Source of the DNA: an uncultured Clostridia bacterium
GTDB lineage: Bacteria; Bacillota; Clostridia; Lachnospirales; Lachnospiraceae
Direction: 5' to 3'
NCBI GenBank assembly: GCA_947385955.1
Contig: CANDNA010000005.1
Coordinates: 62,001 to 126,000 of the forward strand
Length of the DNA stretch: 64,000 bases
Made by a program: the position numbers and the translations under genes
The notes under the pieces: generated by a model
Databases searched by the model: none
What the model saw: only the letters and a program-made list of their open reading frames with translations
What the model was told of the DNA's origin: nothing
In this document: positions 54,904-63,939 of the stretch, in pieces
How positions within the stretch are numbered: the first letter of the stretch is position 1
Layout: every line of letters begins with the position of its first letter

Positions 54904-56538
54904 ATGAAATTAGACAGAGAAGGACTCAGAGACACTGCTGCCTGGAAAGCAGCCGGATATCATGTACCGGAATATGACAGAGAAGCAATGAGGGAAGCAA
55001 CCAGACAGAAACCGGAATGGATTCATTTCGGGGCAGGAAATATTTTTCGTGCATATCAGGCTAATCTGATGCAGCAACTGATGGAAGAGGGAAAGAGTCA
55101 GACGGGCCTGATTGTAGCAGAAGGTTTTGATTATGAGATCATAGAAAAAATGTACCGTCCTCATGATAACTACAGCATTCTGGTAACACTGAAGAGTAGT
55201 GGGGAAGTGGAAAAAACAGTAATTGGCAGTATTGTGGAATCTCTGATTCTGGACAGTGAAAATGAAGCGGAATTTACGGCATTAAAAGAAATCTTTGCTG
55301 CGCCGTCCCTGCAGATGGCCAGCTTTACCATCACGGAAAAGGGGTACAGCCTGGTGGACGGCCGTGGGGAGGTCCTGCCGGCTGTGAAGCGGGATCTGAA
55401 AAACGGCCCGGAAAAACCGGAGAGCTATCTGGGAAAGGTATGCGCCCTTGTTTATGAGCGTTATCTGAAAGGGAAACTGCCGCTGGCCCTTGTGAGTATG
55501 GATAACTGTTCCCACAACGGGGATAAATTAAAAGCTGCTGTACTGGCTTTTGCAAAGGAATGGACAGAAGGAGGCAAGGCTGAATCCGGATTTCTGAGCT
55601 ATGTGGAAGATCCGTCCTGTCTTTCTTTCCCCTGGAGTATGATCGATAAAATCACCCCCCGTCCGGATCCGAAGGTGGAGGCGATTCTGGAAGCAGACAA
55701 AATCCAGGGACTGGAAAAGGCAGTGACTGCCAAAAATACCTGGGTGGCTCCCTTTGTCAATGCGGAGGAATGTCAGTATCTGGTCATTGAGGATGCATTT
55801 CCCAACGGCAGACCGGCATTGGAGCAGACAGGTGTAATCTTTACCCACCGGGAAACTGTGGATAAAGTGGAAAAGATGAAGGTATGTACCTGCCTGAATC
55901 CTCTGCATACCACACTGGCAGTCTTTGGGTGCCTGCTGGGATATGAACTGATCAGTGAGGAAATGAAAAACCCTGCCCTGAAAGCTCTGGTGGAACGCAT
56001 CGGTTATCAGGAAGGGCTTCCTGTCGTAGTCAATCCGGGGATTCTGGAGCCCCGTCAGTTTATTGATGAGGTGCTGGGCCTTCGGATTCCCAATCCGTTT
56101 ATGCCGGATACCCCGCAGAGAATTGCAACGGATACTTCTCAGAAGCTTTCCGTCCGCTTCGGGGAAACCATCAAAGCCTATATGGCGTCAGACAATCTGT
56201 CAGTAGAGGATTTGGAAGGGATTCCGCTGGTGTTTGCCGGCTGGCTGCGGTATCTGATGGGAGTGGATGACCAGGGCAATGCTTTTACCCCCAGTCCGGA
56301 TCCCTTACTGGATACGCTGATGCCTGTATTTTCAGATGTAAAGCTGGGCGGCACTTATGATGGAAAGGCATTGCTTGCCCCGGTATTGGCACGGGCGGAT
56401 ATTTTCGGTGTGGATTTGAGTAATTCTGTGTTAGGGGAAAAGGTGACGGCGCTGTTTATGGAAATGATTCAGGGGACGGGAGCAGTGGAAAAACTGTTGA
56501 ACAGACTGTACGGTTTACAGAAGCAGAGCGTAGGATGA
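54904..56538 (+). CDS. uxuB: D-mannonate oxidoreductase (fructuronate reductase)
   Basis: Reduces D-fructuronate to D-mannonate with NADH. It has 544 residues, of the mannitol-dehydrogenase family. The NAD-binding region begins IHFGAGNIFRAYQANLMQQL. Later comes LVSMDNCSHNGDKL, catalytic Lys in SMIDKITPRPDP and the C-terminal substrate domain with CTCLNPLHTTLAVFG. It is distinct from the shorter tagaturonate reductase at 58036. The substrate is inferred from the adjoining uxuA. Confidence 0.88.
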   Translation: MKLDREGLRDTAAWKAAGYHVPEYDREAMREATRQKPEWIHFGAGNIFRAYQANLMQQLMEEGKSQTGLIVAEGFDYEIIEKMYRPHDNYSILVTLKSSGEVEKTVIGSIVESLILDSENEAEFTALKEIFAAPSLQMASFTITEKGYSLVDGRGEVLPAVKRDLKNGPEKPESYLGKVCALVYERYLKGKLPLALVSMDNCSHNGDKLKAAVLAFAKEWTEGGKAESGFLSYVEDPSCLSFPWSMIDKITPRPDPKVEAILEADKIQGLEKAVTAKNTWVAPFVNAEECQYLVIEDAFPNGRPALEQTGVIFTHRETVDKVEKMKVCTCLNPLHTTLAVFGCLLGYELISEEMKNPALKALVERIGYQEGLPVVVNPGILEPRQFIDEVLGLRIPNPFMPDTPQRIATDTSQKLSVRFGETIKAYMASDNLSVEDLEGIPLVFAGWLRYLMGVDDQGNAFTPSPDPLLDTLMPVFSDVKLGGTYDGKALLAPVLARADIFGVDLSNSVLGEKVTALFMEMIQGTGAVEKLLNRLYGLQKQSVG

Positions 56539-56575
56539 AAAATATATAATAATATAGAAAGGAAGCTGATTCATA

Positions 56576-58003
56576 ATGAAAGCATTTATGGATAAAGATT
56601 TTTTGCTGGAAACGGAAACTGCCAGAAAGCTGTTTCATGAGTATGCAGAGATAACGCCGATTCTGGACTATCACTGCCATATCAATCCCCGTGAGATTGC
56701 GGAAGACCGTAAATTTGACAATATTACCCAGGTCTGGCTGGGAGGAGATCATTATAAATGGAGACAGATGCGCTCTAACGGTGTGGATGAGAAATATATT
56801 ACCGGCGATGCCACTGACCGGGAGAAGTTCCAGAAATGGGCGGAGACATTGGAGAAGGCCATCGGCAATCCGCTGTATCACTGGAGCCATCTGGAGCTGC
56901 AGCGGTATTTCGGATATCATGGTGCATTGAATGGAAAAACGGCAGAGGAAGTATGGAATCTGTGTAACGAAGCACTGCAGAAAGACGACATGAGTGTGAG
57001 AAATATCATTCGCAGATCAGGCGTGACATTGATTTGTACTACAGATGATCCGGTGGATACTCTGGAATGGCACGAGAAAATCGCAAAAGATGACAGCTTT
57101 GAAGTGCAGGTGCTGCCGGCATGGCGTCCTGATAAAGCGATGAATGCAGAAAAGCCTGATTATGCAAATTACATAGAAAAGCTGAGTGAAGCCAGCGGTG
57201 TGCAGATCAGGACCTTTGCAGATCTGATACAGGCGCTGCGGGTACGGATGGAATATTTTGCAGAAAGGGGATGTTCGGTCTCCGATCATGCACTGGAGTA
57301 TGTGATGTATGAGCCTGCGTCTGACGGGGAGATTGAAGAAATTTTCAAAAAGGCTCTGGCGGGAGAGATCAGCCGCAGGGAAGAACTTCAGTTCAAAACA
57401 AGATTTATGACAGAGATGGGAAAAGCCTATCATGCAAAAAACTGGGTAATGCAGCTCCACTATGGTGCGAAGAGGGATAACAATCAGCTTATTTACCGGA
57501 AACTTGGCCCGGATACGGGTGTGGATTGTATCAATAACTATGCGCCTTCTGCCCAGCTTGCCGATTTTCTGAATGCGCTGGCTGAATCGGATACTCTTCC
57601 GAAAACGATTATTTACAGTCTGAATCCCAATGACAATGCGGCTATCGGGACGATTCTGGGATGCTTCCAGAATGCTGACACAGTAGGAAAGGTGCAGCAG
57701 GGCAGTGCCTGGTGGTTCAATGACCATAAACAGGGAATGACAGAGCAGATGGTTTCTCTGGCCAATCTGGGGCTTTTGGGCAATTTCCTGGGGATGCTGA
57801 CCGATTCCAGGAGCTTTTTATCCTATACACGCCATGAATATTTCAGACGGATCCTTTGCAATCTGATCGGCGGCTGGGTGGAAAACGGGGAATATCCCAA
57901 TGATGAGGAAGCGCTGGGCAGACTGATCCGGGGAATTTCCTACGGCAATGCGGTTCGTTATTTCGGATTTTTATTGGATGCGGATACAGTTTTGCAGAAA
58001 TGA
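56576..58003 (+). CDS. uxaC: Glucuronate isomerase (uronate isomerase)
   Basis: UxaC isomerises glucuronate to fructuronate and galacturonate to tagaturonate, the shared first step. It has 475 residues, amidohydrolase-like barrel. Landmarks are LDYHCHINPREIAEDR with metal-binding His-x-His, TTDDPVDTLEWHEKI, AKNWVMQLHYGAKRDNN and GMLTDSRSFLSYTRHEYFRR. ATG 56576 follows AAAGGAAG. Its position between uxuB and uxaB fits its role in both branches. Confidence 0.96.
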   Translation: MKAFMDKDFLLETETARKLFHEYAEITPILDYHCHINPREIAEDRKFDNITQVWLGGDHYKWRQMRSNGVDEKYITGDATDREKFQKWAETLEKAIGNPLYHWSHLELQRYFGYHGALNGKTAEEVWNLCNEALQKDDMSVRNIIRRSGVTLICTTDDPVDTLEWHEKIAKDDSFEVQVLPAWRPDKAMNAEKPDYANYIEKLSEASGVQIRTFADLIQALRVRMEYFAERGCSVSDHALEYVMYEPASDGEIEEIFKKALAGEISRREELQFKTRFMTEMGKAYHAKNWVMQLHYGAKRDNNQLIYRKLGPDTGVDCINNYAPSAQLADFLNALAESDTLPKTIIYSLNPNDNAAIGTILGCFQNADTVGKVQQGSAWWFNDHKQGMTEQMVSLANLGLLGNFLGMLTDSRSFLSYTRHEYFRRILCNLIGGWVENGEYPNDEEALGRLIRGISYGNAVRYFGFLLDADTVLQK

Positions 58004-58035
58004 GTATTGGCGGGAAAACAGAAGGAGAGCGTATC

Positions 58036-59370
58036 ATGAAAGAAAGAGTTATACAGTTTGGAGAAGGCGGGTTTTTAAGAGGGTTTGTAGATTATTTTTT
58101 CCAGAAGATGGCGGATCAGGGCCTGTTTGACGGTTCTGTGGTGATTGTACAGCCTATTGAAAAAGGGATGTGCGATATGCTGATGCAGCAGAACTGTGAT
58201 TATAATCTGTTTCTTCGTGGTGTGGAAAATGGTCAGGTAGTGGATGAGCATACCCGGATCAGCATTATTTCCCGCTGTATCAATCCGTATACAGAGCAGG
58301 ATGAGTATAGGAAGCTGGCAGAAAATCCGGATTTCCGGTTTATTGTTTCCAATACCACAGAGGCGGGCATCGAATTTGTACCGGACAATCAATTTGGAGA
58401 TGCACCGGCCAGATCATTTCCGGGTAAGCTGACCCAGCTTCTTTATAAACGGTATCAACTGGGACTGCCCGGTTTTATCATACTTTCCTGTGAGTTGATT
58501 GATCACAATGGGGAAGAACTTTTGAAATGCTGCAAACAGTATGCAGAGCTTTGGGAACTGGAGGAAGGGTTTGTTACATGGCTGGAACAGGAAAATGATT
58601 TCTGTTCTACCCTGGTGGATCGTATTGTAACCGGTTTTCCAAGAGAGGAGCATGCTGCTCTCTGCGAACGGATCGGAGAACAGGACAACATGATGGATAC
58701 GGCAGAAATTTTTCATCTGTGGGTAATCCAGGGAAATCATGAGGATGAGCTGCCGCTGCAGAAAGCAGGCTTTCATGTGATCTGGACAGATAATGTGGAT
58801 CCTTATAAGAAAAGGAAAGTGCGCATTTTAAACGGCGCTCATACTTCTATGGTATTGGGCGCTTATCTGTATGGGCTGGAAACAGTAGGGGAATGCCTGA
58901 AGGATGAAAAAGTATCTGCTCTTTTGAAAAAATGTATTTTTGAGGAAATTATCCCTACCATTGGAGATACAGAGGATAACAGGGCATTTGGAGCAGCAGT
59001 ACTGGAGCGTTTTTCCAACCCGTTTATCCGGCACTTATTGCTGTCCATAGCCCTCAATTCTGTTTCCAAGTTCAGGGCAAGAGTGCTCCCTACTATTTTG
59101 GAATATAAGGAGCAAAAGGGCAGCTATCCGCAGGCGCTTGTATTTTCTCTGGCAGCTTTGATCGCATTTTATCGGACCGAACATGCAAATGACGGGGAAG
59201 AAATCATGGCGTTTATGAAAACGGCCACTGTTCCTGAGATTCTGAAAAGGGAGGACTACTGGGGCGAAGATCTGACGGCTCTTTTGCCGGATGTGGAAAA
59301 ATGGTATGGCTTGATTGAGGATGCCGGTATGGATAAAGCGTATGATGCAATACTGGCAGCAGAGGAATAA
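58036..59370 (+). CDS. uxaB: Tagaturonate reductase (altronate oxidoreductase)
   Basis: UxaB reduces D-tagaturonate to D-altronate with NADH, in the galacturonate branch. It has 444 residues from ATG 58036 (GAAGGAGAGCG before it). NAD-binding start is VIQFGEGGFLRGFVDYFFQK. The middle has LSCELIDHNGEELLKC and VDRIVTGFPREE; VRILNGAHTSMV and FSNPFIRHLLLSIALNSVSK follow, all typical of UxaB. uxaA begins 3 bases after its stop. Confidence 0.93.
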   Translation: MKERVIQFGEGGFLRGFVDYFFQKMADQGLFDGSVVIVQPIEKGMCDMLMQQNCDYNLFLRGVENGQVVDEHTRISIISRCINPYTEQDEYRKLAENPDFRFIVSNTTEAGIEFVPDNQFGDAPARSFPGKLTQLLYKRYQLGLPGFIILSCELIDHNGEELLKCCKQYAELWELEEGFVTWLEQENDFCSTLVDRIVTGFPREEHAALCERIGEQDNMMDTAEIFHLWVIQGNHEDELPLQKAGFHVIWTDNVDPYKKRKVRILNGAHTSMVLGAYLYGLETVGECLKDEKVSALLKKCIFEEIIPTIGDTEDNRAFGAAVLERFSNPFIRHLLLSIALNSVSKFRARVLPTILEYKEQKGSYPQALVFSLAALIAFYRTEHANDGEEIMAFMKTATVPEILKREDYWGEDLTALLPDVEKWYGLIEDAGMDKAYDAILAAEE

Positions 59371-59373
59371 AGT

Positions 59374-60861
59374 ATGCAGGATTTTATAAAGATTCATCCA
59401 CTGGATCAGGTGGCGGTTGCGCTGCGTCCTTTGGAACGGGGCATAATACTCAGGGTCGGGGATATGGATGTGGAGCTTTTGGAGGAAATTCCCCAGGGGC
59501 ATAAATTTGCGTTGACTGATATAGAGGCGGGAGCGCCGGTGCTCAAATATGGCGCCAGGATCGGATATGCAAAAGAGGAGATTAAAAAAGGCGCCTGGGT
59601 CCATGTACACAACCTGAAAACCGCATTGGGAGAAATGCTGGAATACCAATATGAGCCGGATTACAGGCCATTGGAAAAGCAGGAAGGTGGTGTGTTCCAG
59701 GGATATAAGAGGGCTGACGGGCAGACCGGTATCCGGAATGAAATATGGATTCTGCCTACGGTAGGCTGCGTCAACTCTGTGGCCCGTGCCATTGAGACAA
59801 GAGCCAGAGAAGCCTATCTGCCGGGGACAGGTGTGGAGGATATCATCGCCTTTCAGCATCCTTACGGCTGTTCGCAGATGGGAGAGGATCAGGAAAATAC
59901 AAGAAAGGTATTTGCGGATATGATCCATCATCCCAATGCAGCCGGCGTGCTGGTTCTGGGGTTAGGGTGCGAAAACAGTAACATACCGGTTTTGATGGAG
60001 TATATCGGAGCCTGTGATGAAAAACGTATCAAATTCCTGCAGTGTCAGGATGTGGAAAATGAAATAGAAGAAGCACTGAGCCTGATCGGGCAGATTTATG
60101 AGGAGGCCAGAGGGGATCGGAGGGTTCCGTGTCCGGTATCTGACCTGATCATCGGTATGAAATGCGGGGGTTCCGACGGACTGTCCGGCATCACGGCCAA
60201 TCCGGTAGTGGGCGCTTTCTCTGATTTGCTGATTGCCCGGGGCGGCACCACCATTTTAACAGAAGTGCCGGAAATGTTTGGAGCGGAAACACTTCTGATG
60301 AATCGGTGCAGGGATGAAAAGACGTTTCAGGAAACAGTGAAACTGATCAACAATTTTAAAGATTATTTTATCCGACATGATCAGACGATTTATGAGAACC
60401 CATCTCCCGGTAATAAAAAAGGCGGTATTTCCACGCTGGAAGATAAATCACTGGGATGCACTCAGAAATCCGGTACTGCCCCGGTATGCGGTGTGCTGCA
60501 GTATGGGGAGCGGGTAAAAGAAAAAGGGCTGAATCTTCTTTCTGCACCGGGCAATGATCTGGTGGCCTCTACAGCGTTGGCGGTATCAGGTGCGCAGATG
60601 GTTCTTTTTACCACAGGAAGAGGGACACCCTTTGCTACGCTGGTGCCAACAATGAAAATTGCTTCCAATTCAGCCCTGGCTGCTTTTAAGGCAGACTGGA
60701 TTGATTTCAATGCAGGACAGATTGTAGAAACAAAAACGATGGAAGAGGCAGCGCAGGATTTGTTTGATTTTGTATTGGAGATTGCCTCTGGCAAGAAGGT
60801 GAAGTCTGAAACGGCCGGATTTCATGATATTGCAATTTTCAAGCAGGGAGTTACTTTGTAG
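59374..60861 (+). CDS. uxaA: Altronate dehydratase
   Basis: UxaA dehydrates D-altronate to KDG. It has 495 residues: an N-terminal SAF domain (about 1-90, KIHPLDQVAVALRPLERG) and the C-terminal dehydratase domain (GYKRADGQTGIRNEIWILPT, FQHPYGCSQMGED, VLGLGCENSNIPVLM, GMKCGGSDGLSGITANPVVG). Conserved Cys residues suggest an iron site. It is the last gene of the long uxu/uxa run; I see no terminator, only the kduD regulatory module, behind it. Confidence 0.95.
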   Translation: MQDFIKIHPLDQVAVALRPLERGIILRVGDMDVELLEEIPQGHKFALTDIEAGAPVLKYGARIGYAKEEIKKGAWVHVHNLKTALGEMLEYQYEPDYRPLEKQEGGVFQGYKRADGQTGIRNEIWILPTVGCVNSVARAIETRAREAYLPGTGVEDIIAFQHPYGCSQMGEDQENTRKVFADMIHHPNAAGVLVLGLGCENSNIPVLMEYIGACDEKRIKFLQCQDVENEIEEALSLIGQIYEEARGDRRVPCPVSDLIIGMKCGGSDGLSGITANPVVGAFSDLLIARGGTTILTEVPEMFGAETLLMNRCRDEKTFQETVKLINNFKDYFIRHDQTIYENPSPGNKKGGISTLEDKSLGCTQKSGTAPVCGVLQYGERVKEKGLNLLSAPGNDLVASTALAVSGAQMVLFTTGRGTPFATLVPTMKIASNSALAAFKADWIDFNAGQIVETKTMEEAAQDLFDFVLEIASGKKVKSETAGFHDIAIFKQGVTL

Positions 60862-60882
60862 TCTGTTCTGAAGCCGTCAATA

Positions 60883-60948
60883 TAAACAAAAACCACAGGA
60901 TAAATTAGGTAAAATGGGAGAAGATGACAGAGGCAGGAATATAGTCAC
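60883..60948 (+). promoter_or_regulatory. Conserved upstream block of uronate promoter module, copy 2
   Basis: TAAACAAAAA at 60883, TTAGGT at 60905 and AAAATGGGAGAAGAT after it; distances match copy 1 exactly (22 and 44 bases). The copies diverge in the spaces between, so matching bases are probably kept for function. Confidence 0.5.
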
Positions 60949-60976
60949 TTGACAGGAAATGAAAAACTTTTATAAT
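60949..60976 (+). promoter_or_regulatory. Sigma-A promoter of the kduD-kdgK operon
   Basis: TTGACA (60949-60954), 16-bp spacer, TATAAT (60971-60976), the same as at 38297. Confidence 0.8.
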
Positions 60977-60987
60977 AAAGGTAAGGA

Positions 60988-61022
60988 TTTCACATTATGG
61001 AATAATGTTCCGAAATACGAAA
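60988..61022 (+). promoter_or_regulatory. Tandem IclR/KdgR-type operator, copy 2
   Basis: TTTCACATTATGGAA (60988-61002) and TTCCGAAATACGAAA (61008-61022), centres 20 bp apart as in copy 1. Joint pattern: TTTCAyATwATGrAA and TTyCrmAATACGAAA. Lies over the expected transcription start. Confidence 0.65.
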
Positions 61023-61090
61023 CTCCTGAAGCGCATGGATTTACGGAAAAAATTGCACTTTTATGGCAGTGAGAAAGGACTGGAAGCAAA

Positions 61091-61885
61091 ATGAAAGATA
61101 AATTTTCATTGGAAGGCAAGGTTGCTCTGGTGACCGGCGCGGCATATGGAATTGGTTTTGCCATAGCGGAAAGCTATGCAATGGCAGGAGCACGGATTGC
61201 ATTTAACTGTCGTTCTCAGGTACATCTGGATCAGGCACTGGCGGATTACAGGGCAAAAGGAATTGAAGCAAAAGGATATCTCTGTGATGTGACAGATGAA
61301 GAACAGGTGGTTTCCATGACAGAGGATATTGAGAAAACATTGGGCCCCGTCGATATTCTGGTGAACAATGCAGGAATCATCAAACGGATTCCCATGACGG
61401 AAATGTCAGTGGAGGACTTCAGACAGGTTATTGATATTGATCTGAACGCAGCATTTATTGTTTCCAAGGCCGTACTTCCCAAAATGATGGAAAGAAGAAG
61501 TGGTAAAATTATCAATGTGTGTTCTATGATGAGCGAGCTGGGACGGGAAACGGTATCTGCCTATGCAGCGGCTAAAGGGGGACTGAAAATGCTCACCAGA
61601 AATATTGCCTCTGAGTATGGCGGCTACAATATTCAGTGCAACGGTATTGGTCCTGGCTACATTGCCACACCCCAGACGGCGCCGCTGCGGGAAAAACAGC
61701 CTGACGGCAGCAGACATCCCTTTGACAGTTTTATCATTGCCAAGACACCGGCCGCCAGATGGGGAACGCCGGAGGATCTGATGGGCCCGGCACTGTTTTT
61801 GGCATCAGAGGCATCGGATTTTGTAAACGGCCAGATTCTTTATGTGGACGGCGGCATTCTGGCTTATATTGGAAAACAGCCATAA
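61091..61885 (+). CDS. kduD: 2-dehydro-3-deoxy-D-gluconate 5-dehydrogenase (KduD-type SDR)
   Basis: A 264-residue short-chain dehydrogenase that should reduce DKII to KDG with NAD(P)H, finishing the unsaturated-uronate route begun by KduI. The cofactor loop is TGAAYGIG, then NNAG, and the catalytic Tyr-x3-Lys is in SAYAAAKGG. The C-terminus GQILYVDGGI is typical. Gluconate 5-dehydrogenase (IdnO) is a close relative and the alternative name; the shared operator with kduI supports KduD. Confidence 0.85.
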   Translation: MKDKFSLEGKVALVTGAAYGIGFAIAESYAMAGARIAFNCRSQVHLDQALADYRAKGIEAKGYLCDVTDEEQVVSMTEDIEKTLGPVDILVNNAGIIKRIPMTEMSVEDFRQVIDIDLNAAFIVSKAVLPKMMERRSGKIINVCSMMSELGRETVSAYAAAKGGLKMLTRNIASEYGGYNIQCNGIGPGYIATPQTAPLREKQPDGSRHPFDSFIIAKTPAARWGTPEDLMGPALFLASEASDFVNGQILYVDGGILAYIGKQP

Positions 61886-61988
61886 AGCAGGAAGAGATCA
61901 GGTTTGGGAAAAGCCGCGGATCTGACAGGTCCGTGGTATAAAATATGGGTTTCAGAGACAAGATAAAAATTCAGGAGGACAAATCATC

Positions 61989-63014
61989 ATGGCAAAAAAA
62001 GTAGTTACATTTGGGGAAATCATGCTTCGCCTTGCACCGGAAGGATATTACCGTTTTGTACAGGCAGAGACTTTAGGGGCGACTTATGGCGGCGGAGAAG
62101 CCAATGTAGCCGTATCACTGGCGAATTATGGATTTGATGCCTATTATGTGACCAAGCTGCCCACTCATGAAATTGGTCAGGCGGCTGTCAATTCTCTGAG
62201 AAAATTCGGTGTCAATACAGAGTACATTACCAGAGGCGGAAAAAGAGTGGGGATTTATTTCCTGGAAAAAGGCGCATCCCAGAGGCCTTCCAAGGTGATC
62301 TATGACAGAGCAGGTTCTGCGATTGCCGAGGCTTCCAAGGAGGATTTTAACTGGAAAGAAATCTTTGCAGGTGCAGAATGGTTCCACTTTACAGGTATTA
62401 CACCTGCATTGAATGATGAGGTAGCAGCTATCTGTCTGGATGCCTGCAAAGCGGCAAAAGAAGCCGGTGTTAAGATTTCCTGTGATTTAAATTACAGAAA
62501 GAAACTGTGGAGCAAGGAAAAGGCCGGCCAGGTGATGGGTGAACTTTGCGAATATGTGGATGTATGCATAGCCAATGAAGAAGATGCGGCGGATGTATTT
62601 GGAATCCATGCATCCAATACAGACGTTACCACCGGAAAGGTAAACAAGGAAGGTTATAAAGATGTGGCAAAACAGCTTGCTGACCGGTTTGGTTTTGAAA
62701 AAGTGGCAATTACGCTGAGGGAGTCTCTTTCTGCCAATGATAACAACTGGTCTGCTATGCTGTATGACAAGGGAGAGTATTTCTTCAGCAAGCAGTATAA
62801 AATGCACATCGTAGACCGTGTAGGCGGCGGTGACAGCTTTGGCGGCGGTCTGATCTGTGCCACACTGCAGGGATATCAGTCTCAGCAGATTATTGAGTTT
62901 GCAACGGCTGCTTCCTGCTTAAAGCATACTATTGAAGGTGATTATAATATGGTATCTATGGAGGAAGTGCTGACACTGGCCGGTGGAGACGGCTCCGGAA
63001 GAGTACAGAGATAA
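61989..63014 (+). CDS. kdgK: 2-keto-3-deoxygluconate kinase, second copy
   Basis: A 341-residue PfkB-family kinase that phosphorylates KDG to KDPG. It begins VVTFGEIMLRLAPEGYYRFV and has YGGGEANVAVSLANYG, both KdgK-like, FHFTGITPALND, CDLNYRKKLWS and the catalytic region DRVGGGDSFGGGLI. The anion-hole motif has GGGD in place of the usual GAGD. It lies 103 bases after kduD and is preceded by CAGGAGG. A hairpin lies 14 bases after the stop. Confidence 0.9.
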   Translation: MAKKVVTFGEIMLRLAPEGYYRFVQAETLGATYGGGEANVAVSLANYGFDAYYVTKLPTHEIGQAAVNSLRKFGVNTEYITRGGKRVGIYFLEKGASQRPSKVIYDRAGSAIAEASKEDFNWKEIFAGAEWFHFTGITPALNDEVAAICLDACKAAKEAGVKISCDLNYRKKLWSKEKAGQVMGELCEYVDVCIANEEDAADVFGIHASNTDVTTGKVNKEGYKDVAKQLADRFGFEKVAITLRESLSANDNNWSAMLYDKGEYFFSKQYKMHIVDRVGGGDSFGGGLICATLQGYQSQQIIEFATAASCLKHTIEGDYNMVSMEEVLTLAGGDGSGRVQR

Positions 63015-63028
63015 TAAGAGAAAAGAAT

Positions 63029-63065
63029 ATCCCCACAAAAGGAAAAATGTCACTTTTGTGGGGAT
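63029..63065. terminator. Terminator between kdgK and the convergent iclR gene
   Basis: Perfect 13-bp stem ATCCCCACAAAAG (63029-63041) / CTTTTGTGGGGAT (63053-63065). On the minus strand it is followed by ATTCTTTTCTC, a T-rich tract; the plus side has none. A second weaker stem AAAGCG/CGCTTT with a T7 run at 63115-63121 may serve the plus strand. Confidence 0.65.
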
Positions 63066-63124
63066 AGCTGGAGAAAGCGGCCCGCTGCAGACGGAGAATC
63101 CTGTGGAAAGGGCGCTTTTTTATA

Positions 63125-63919
63125 TCAGTCAGAATTACTGTCAGGGTGATAACCAAGTTCTCCGGAGAGCTTGCCGGCCACTTCCAGAAGCAGGGCGGAG
63201 AGTTCGGGAATCCGTTCATCGGGCATACGGAAGATCGGAGCGGAAATACTGATGGCGTACTCTGCACTTCCGGTATAATCACTGATGGCTGTGGCAATAC
63301 AGCGTACACCCAGTTCGTTTTCTTCATTGTCCAGAGAATACCCGCAGATACGGACCTGCGTCAGCTCCCGGATCAACTGTTCCGCATCCAGAATGGTGTG
63401 TTCCGTTTTGGGAGATACCTGGCACTTTGCCAGAATATCACGGACTTCGGATTCCGGGAGACGGGACATAATGGCTTTTCCCACGCCGGTACAGTACAGA
63501 GGACTGATCATACCGACAAAAGAAGCCATCTGGATGGAGCGGCCTGTATTGGCAGGCTCCAGTTTTTGAATATAACAGATATTATTGTCAACGCGTTTTA
63601 CCAGATGGACGGTTTCATAAGTCTGCTCCATCAGATATTTCAGATAGGGTTGGGAAATGGAGAGGATATCCACCTGTTTCAGTACTTTACCGGATACATA
63701 TACGATTTTTAATGTCATATGATATTTCAGGGACACTTCATCCTGCTTCACATATCCCATATAGATCAGGGAATTTAAAAGGCGGTGTACAGTACTTTTA
63801 TTGAGATTTAACTGATGGCTGATCTCCAAAAGGCCACAGGGGCCTTCTTCGGCCAGCATTTCCATGATCTGAAATATTTTACCTGCGGATTGAACCGGAT
63901 TGTTTTTTTCTGTGTCCAT
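63125..63919 (-). CDS. IclR-family transcriptional regulator, KdgR-like
   Basis: A 264-residue regulator. The N-terminal winged helix is at about 8-65 (GLLEISHQLNLNKSTVHRLL), with recognition helix NKSTVHRLLN. The C-terminal effector domain (about 80-250) has TYETVHLVKRVDNNICYI, MISPLYCTGVGKAIM and ELGVRCIATAISDYTG. KdgR in Enterobacteria represses pectin and uronate genes and is released by KDG. Its place at the end of the kdu operon, and the paired palindromes before both kdu promoters, make it the likely repressor. Start ATG behind AAAGGAA. Confidence 0.93.
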   Translation of the reverse strand: MDTEKNNPVQSAGKIFQIMEMLAEEGPCGLLEISHQLNLNKSTVHRLLNSLIYMGYVKQDEVSLKYHMTLKIVYVSGKVLKQVDILSISQPYLKYLMEQTYETVHLVKRVDNNICYIQKLEPANTGRSIQMASFVGMISPLYCTGVGKAIMSRLPESEVRDILAKCQVSPKTEHTILDAEQLIRELTQVRICGYSLDNEENELGVRCIATAISDYTGSAEYAISISAPIFRMPDERIPELSALLLEVAGKLSGELGYHPDSNSD

Positions 63920-63924
63920 AGGGA

Positions 63925-63939
63925 ATTCCTTTCTGGAAA
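63925..63939 (-). promoter_or_regulatory. Possible autoregulatory IclR site
   Basis: Minus-strand TTTCCAGAAAGGAAT fits TTTC-N7-GAA of the operators above and overlaps the ribosome site of iclR. Only one copy is visible, and only half matches well. The 61 bases from 63940 to the window end hold a weak TATACT on the minus strand and no gene. Confidence 0.3.
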
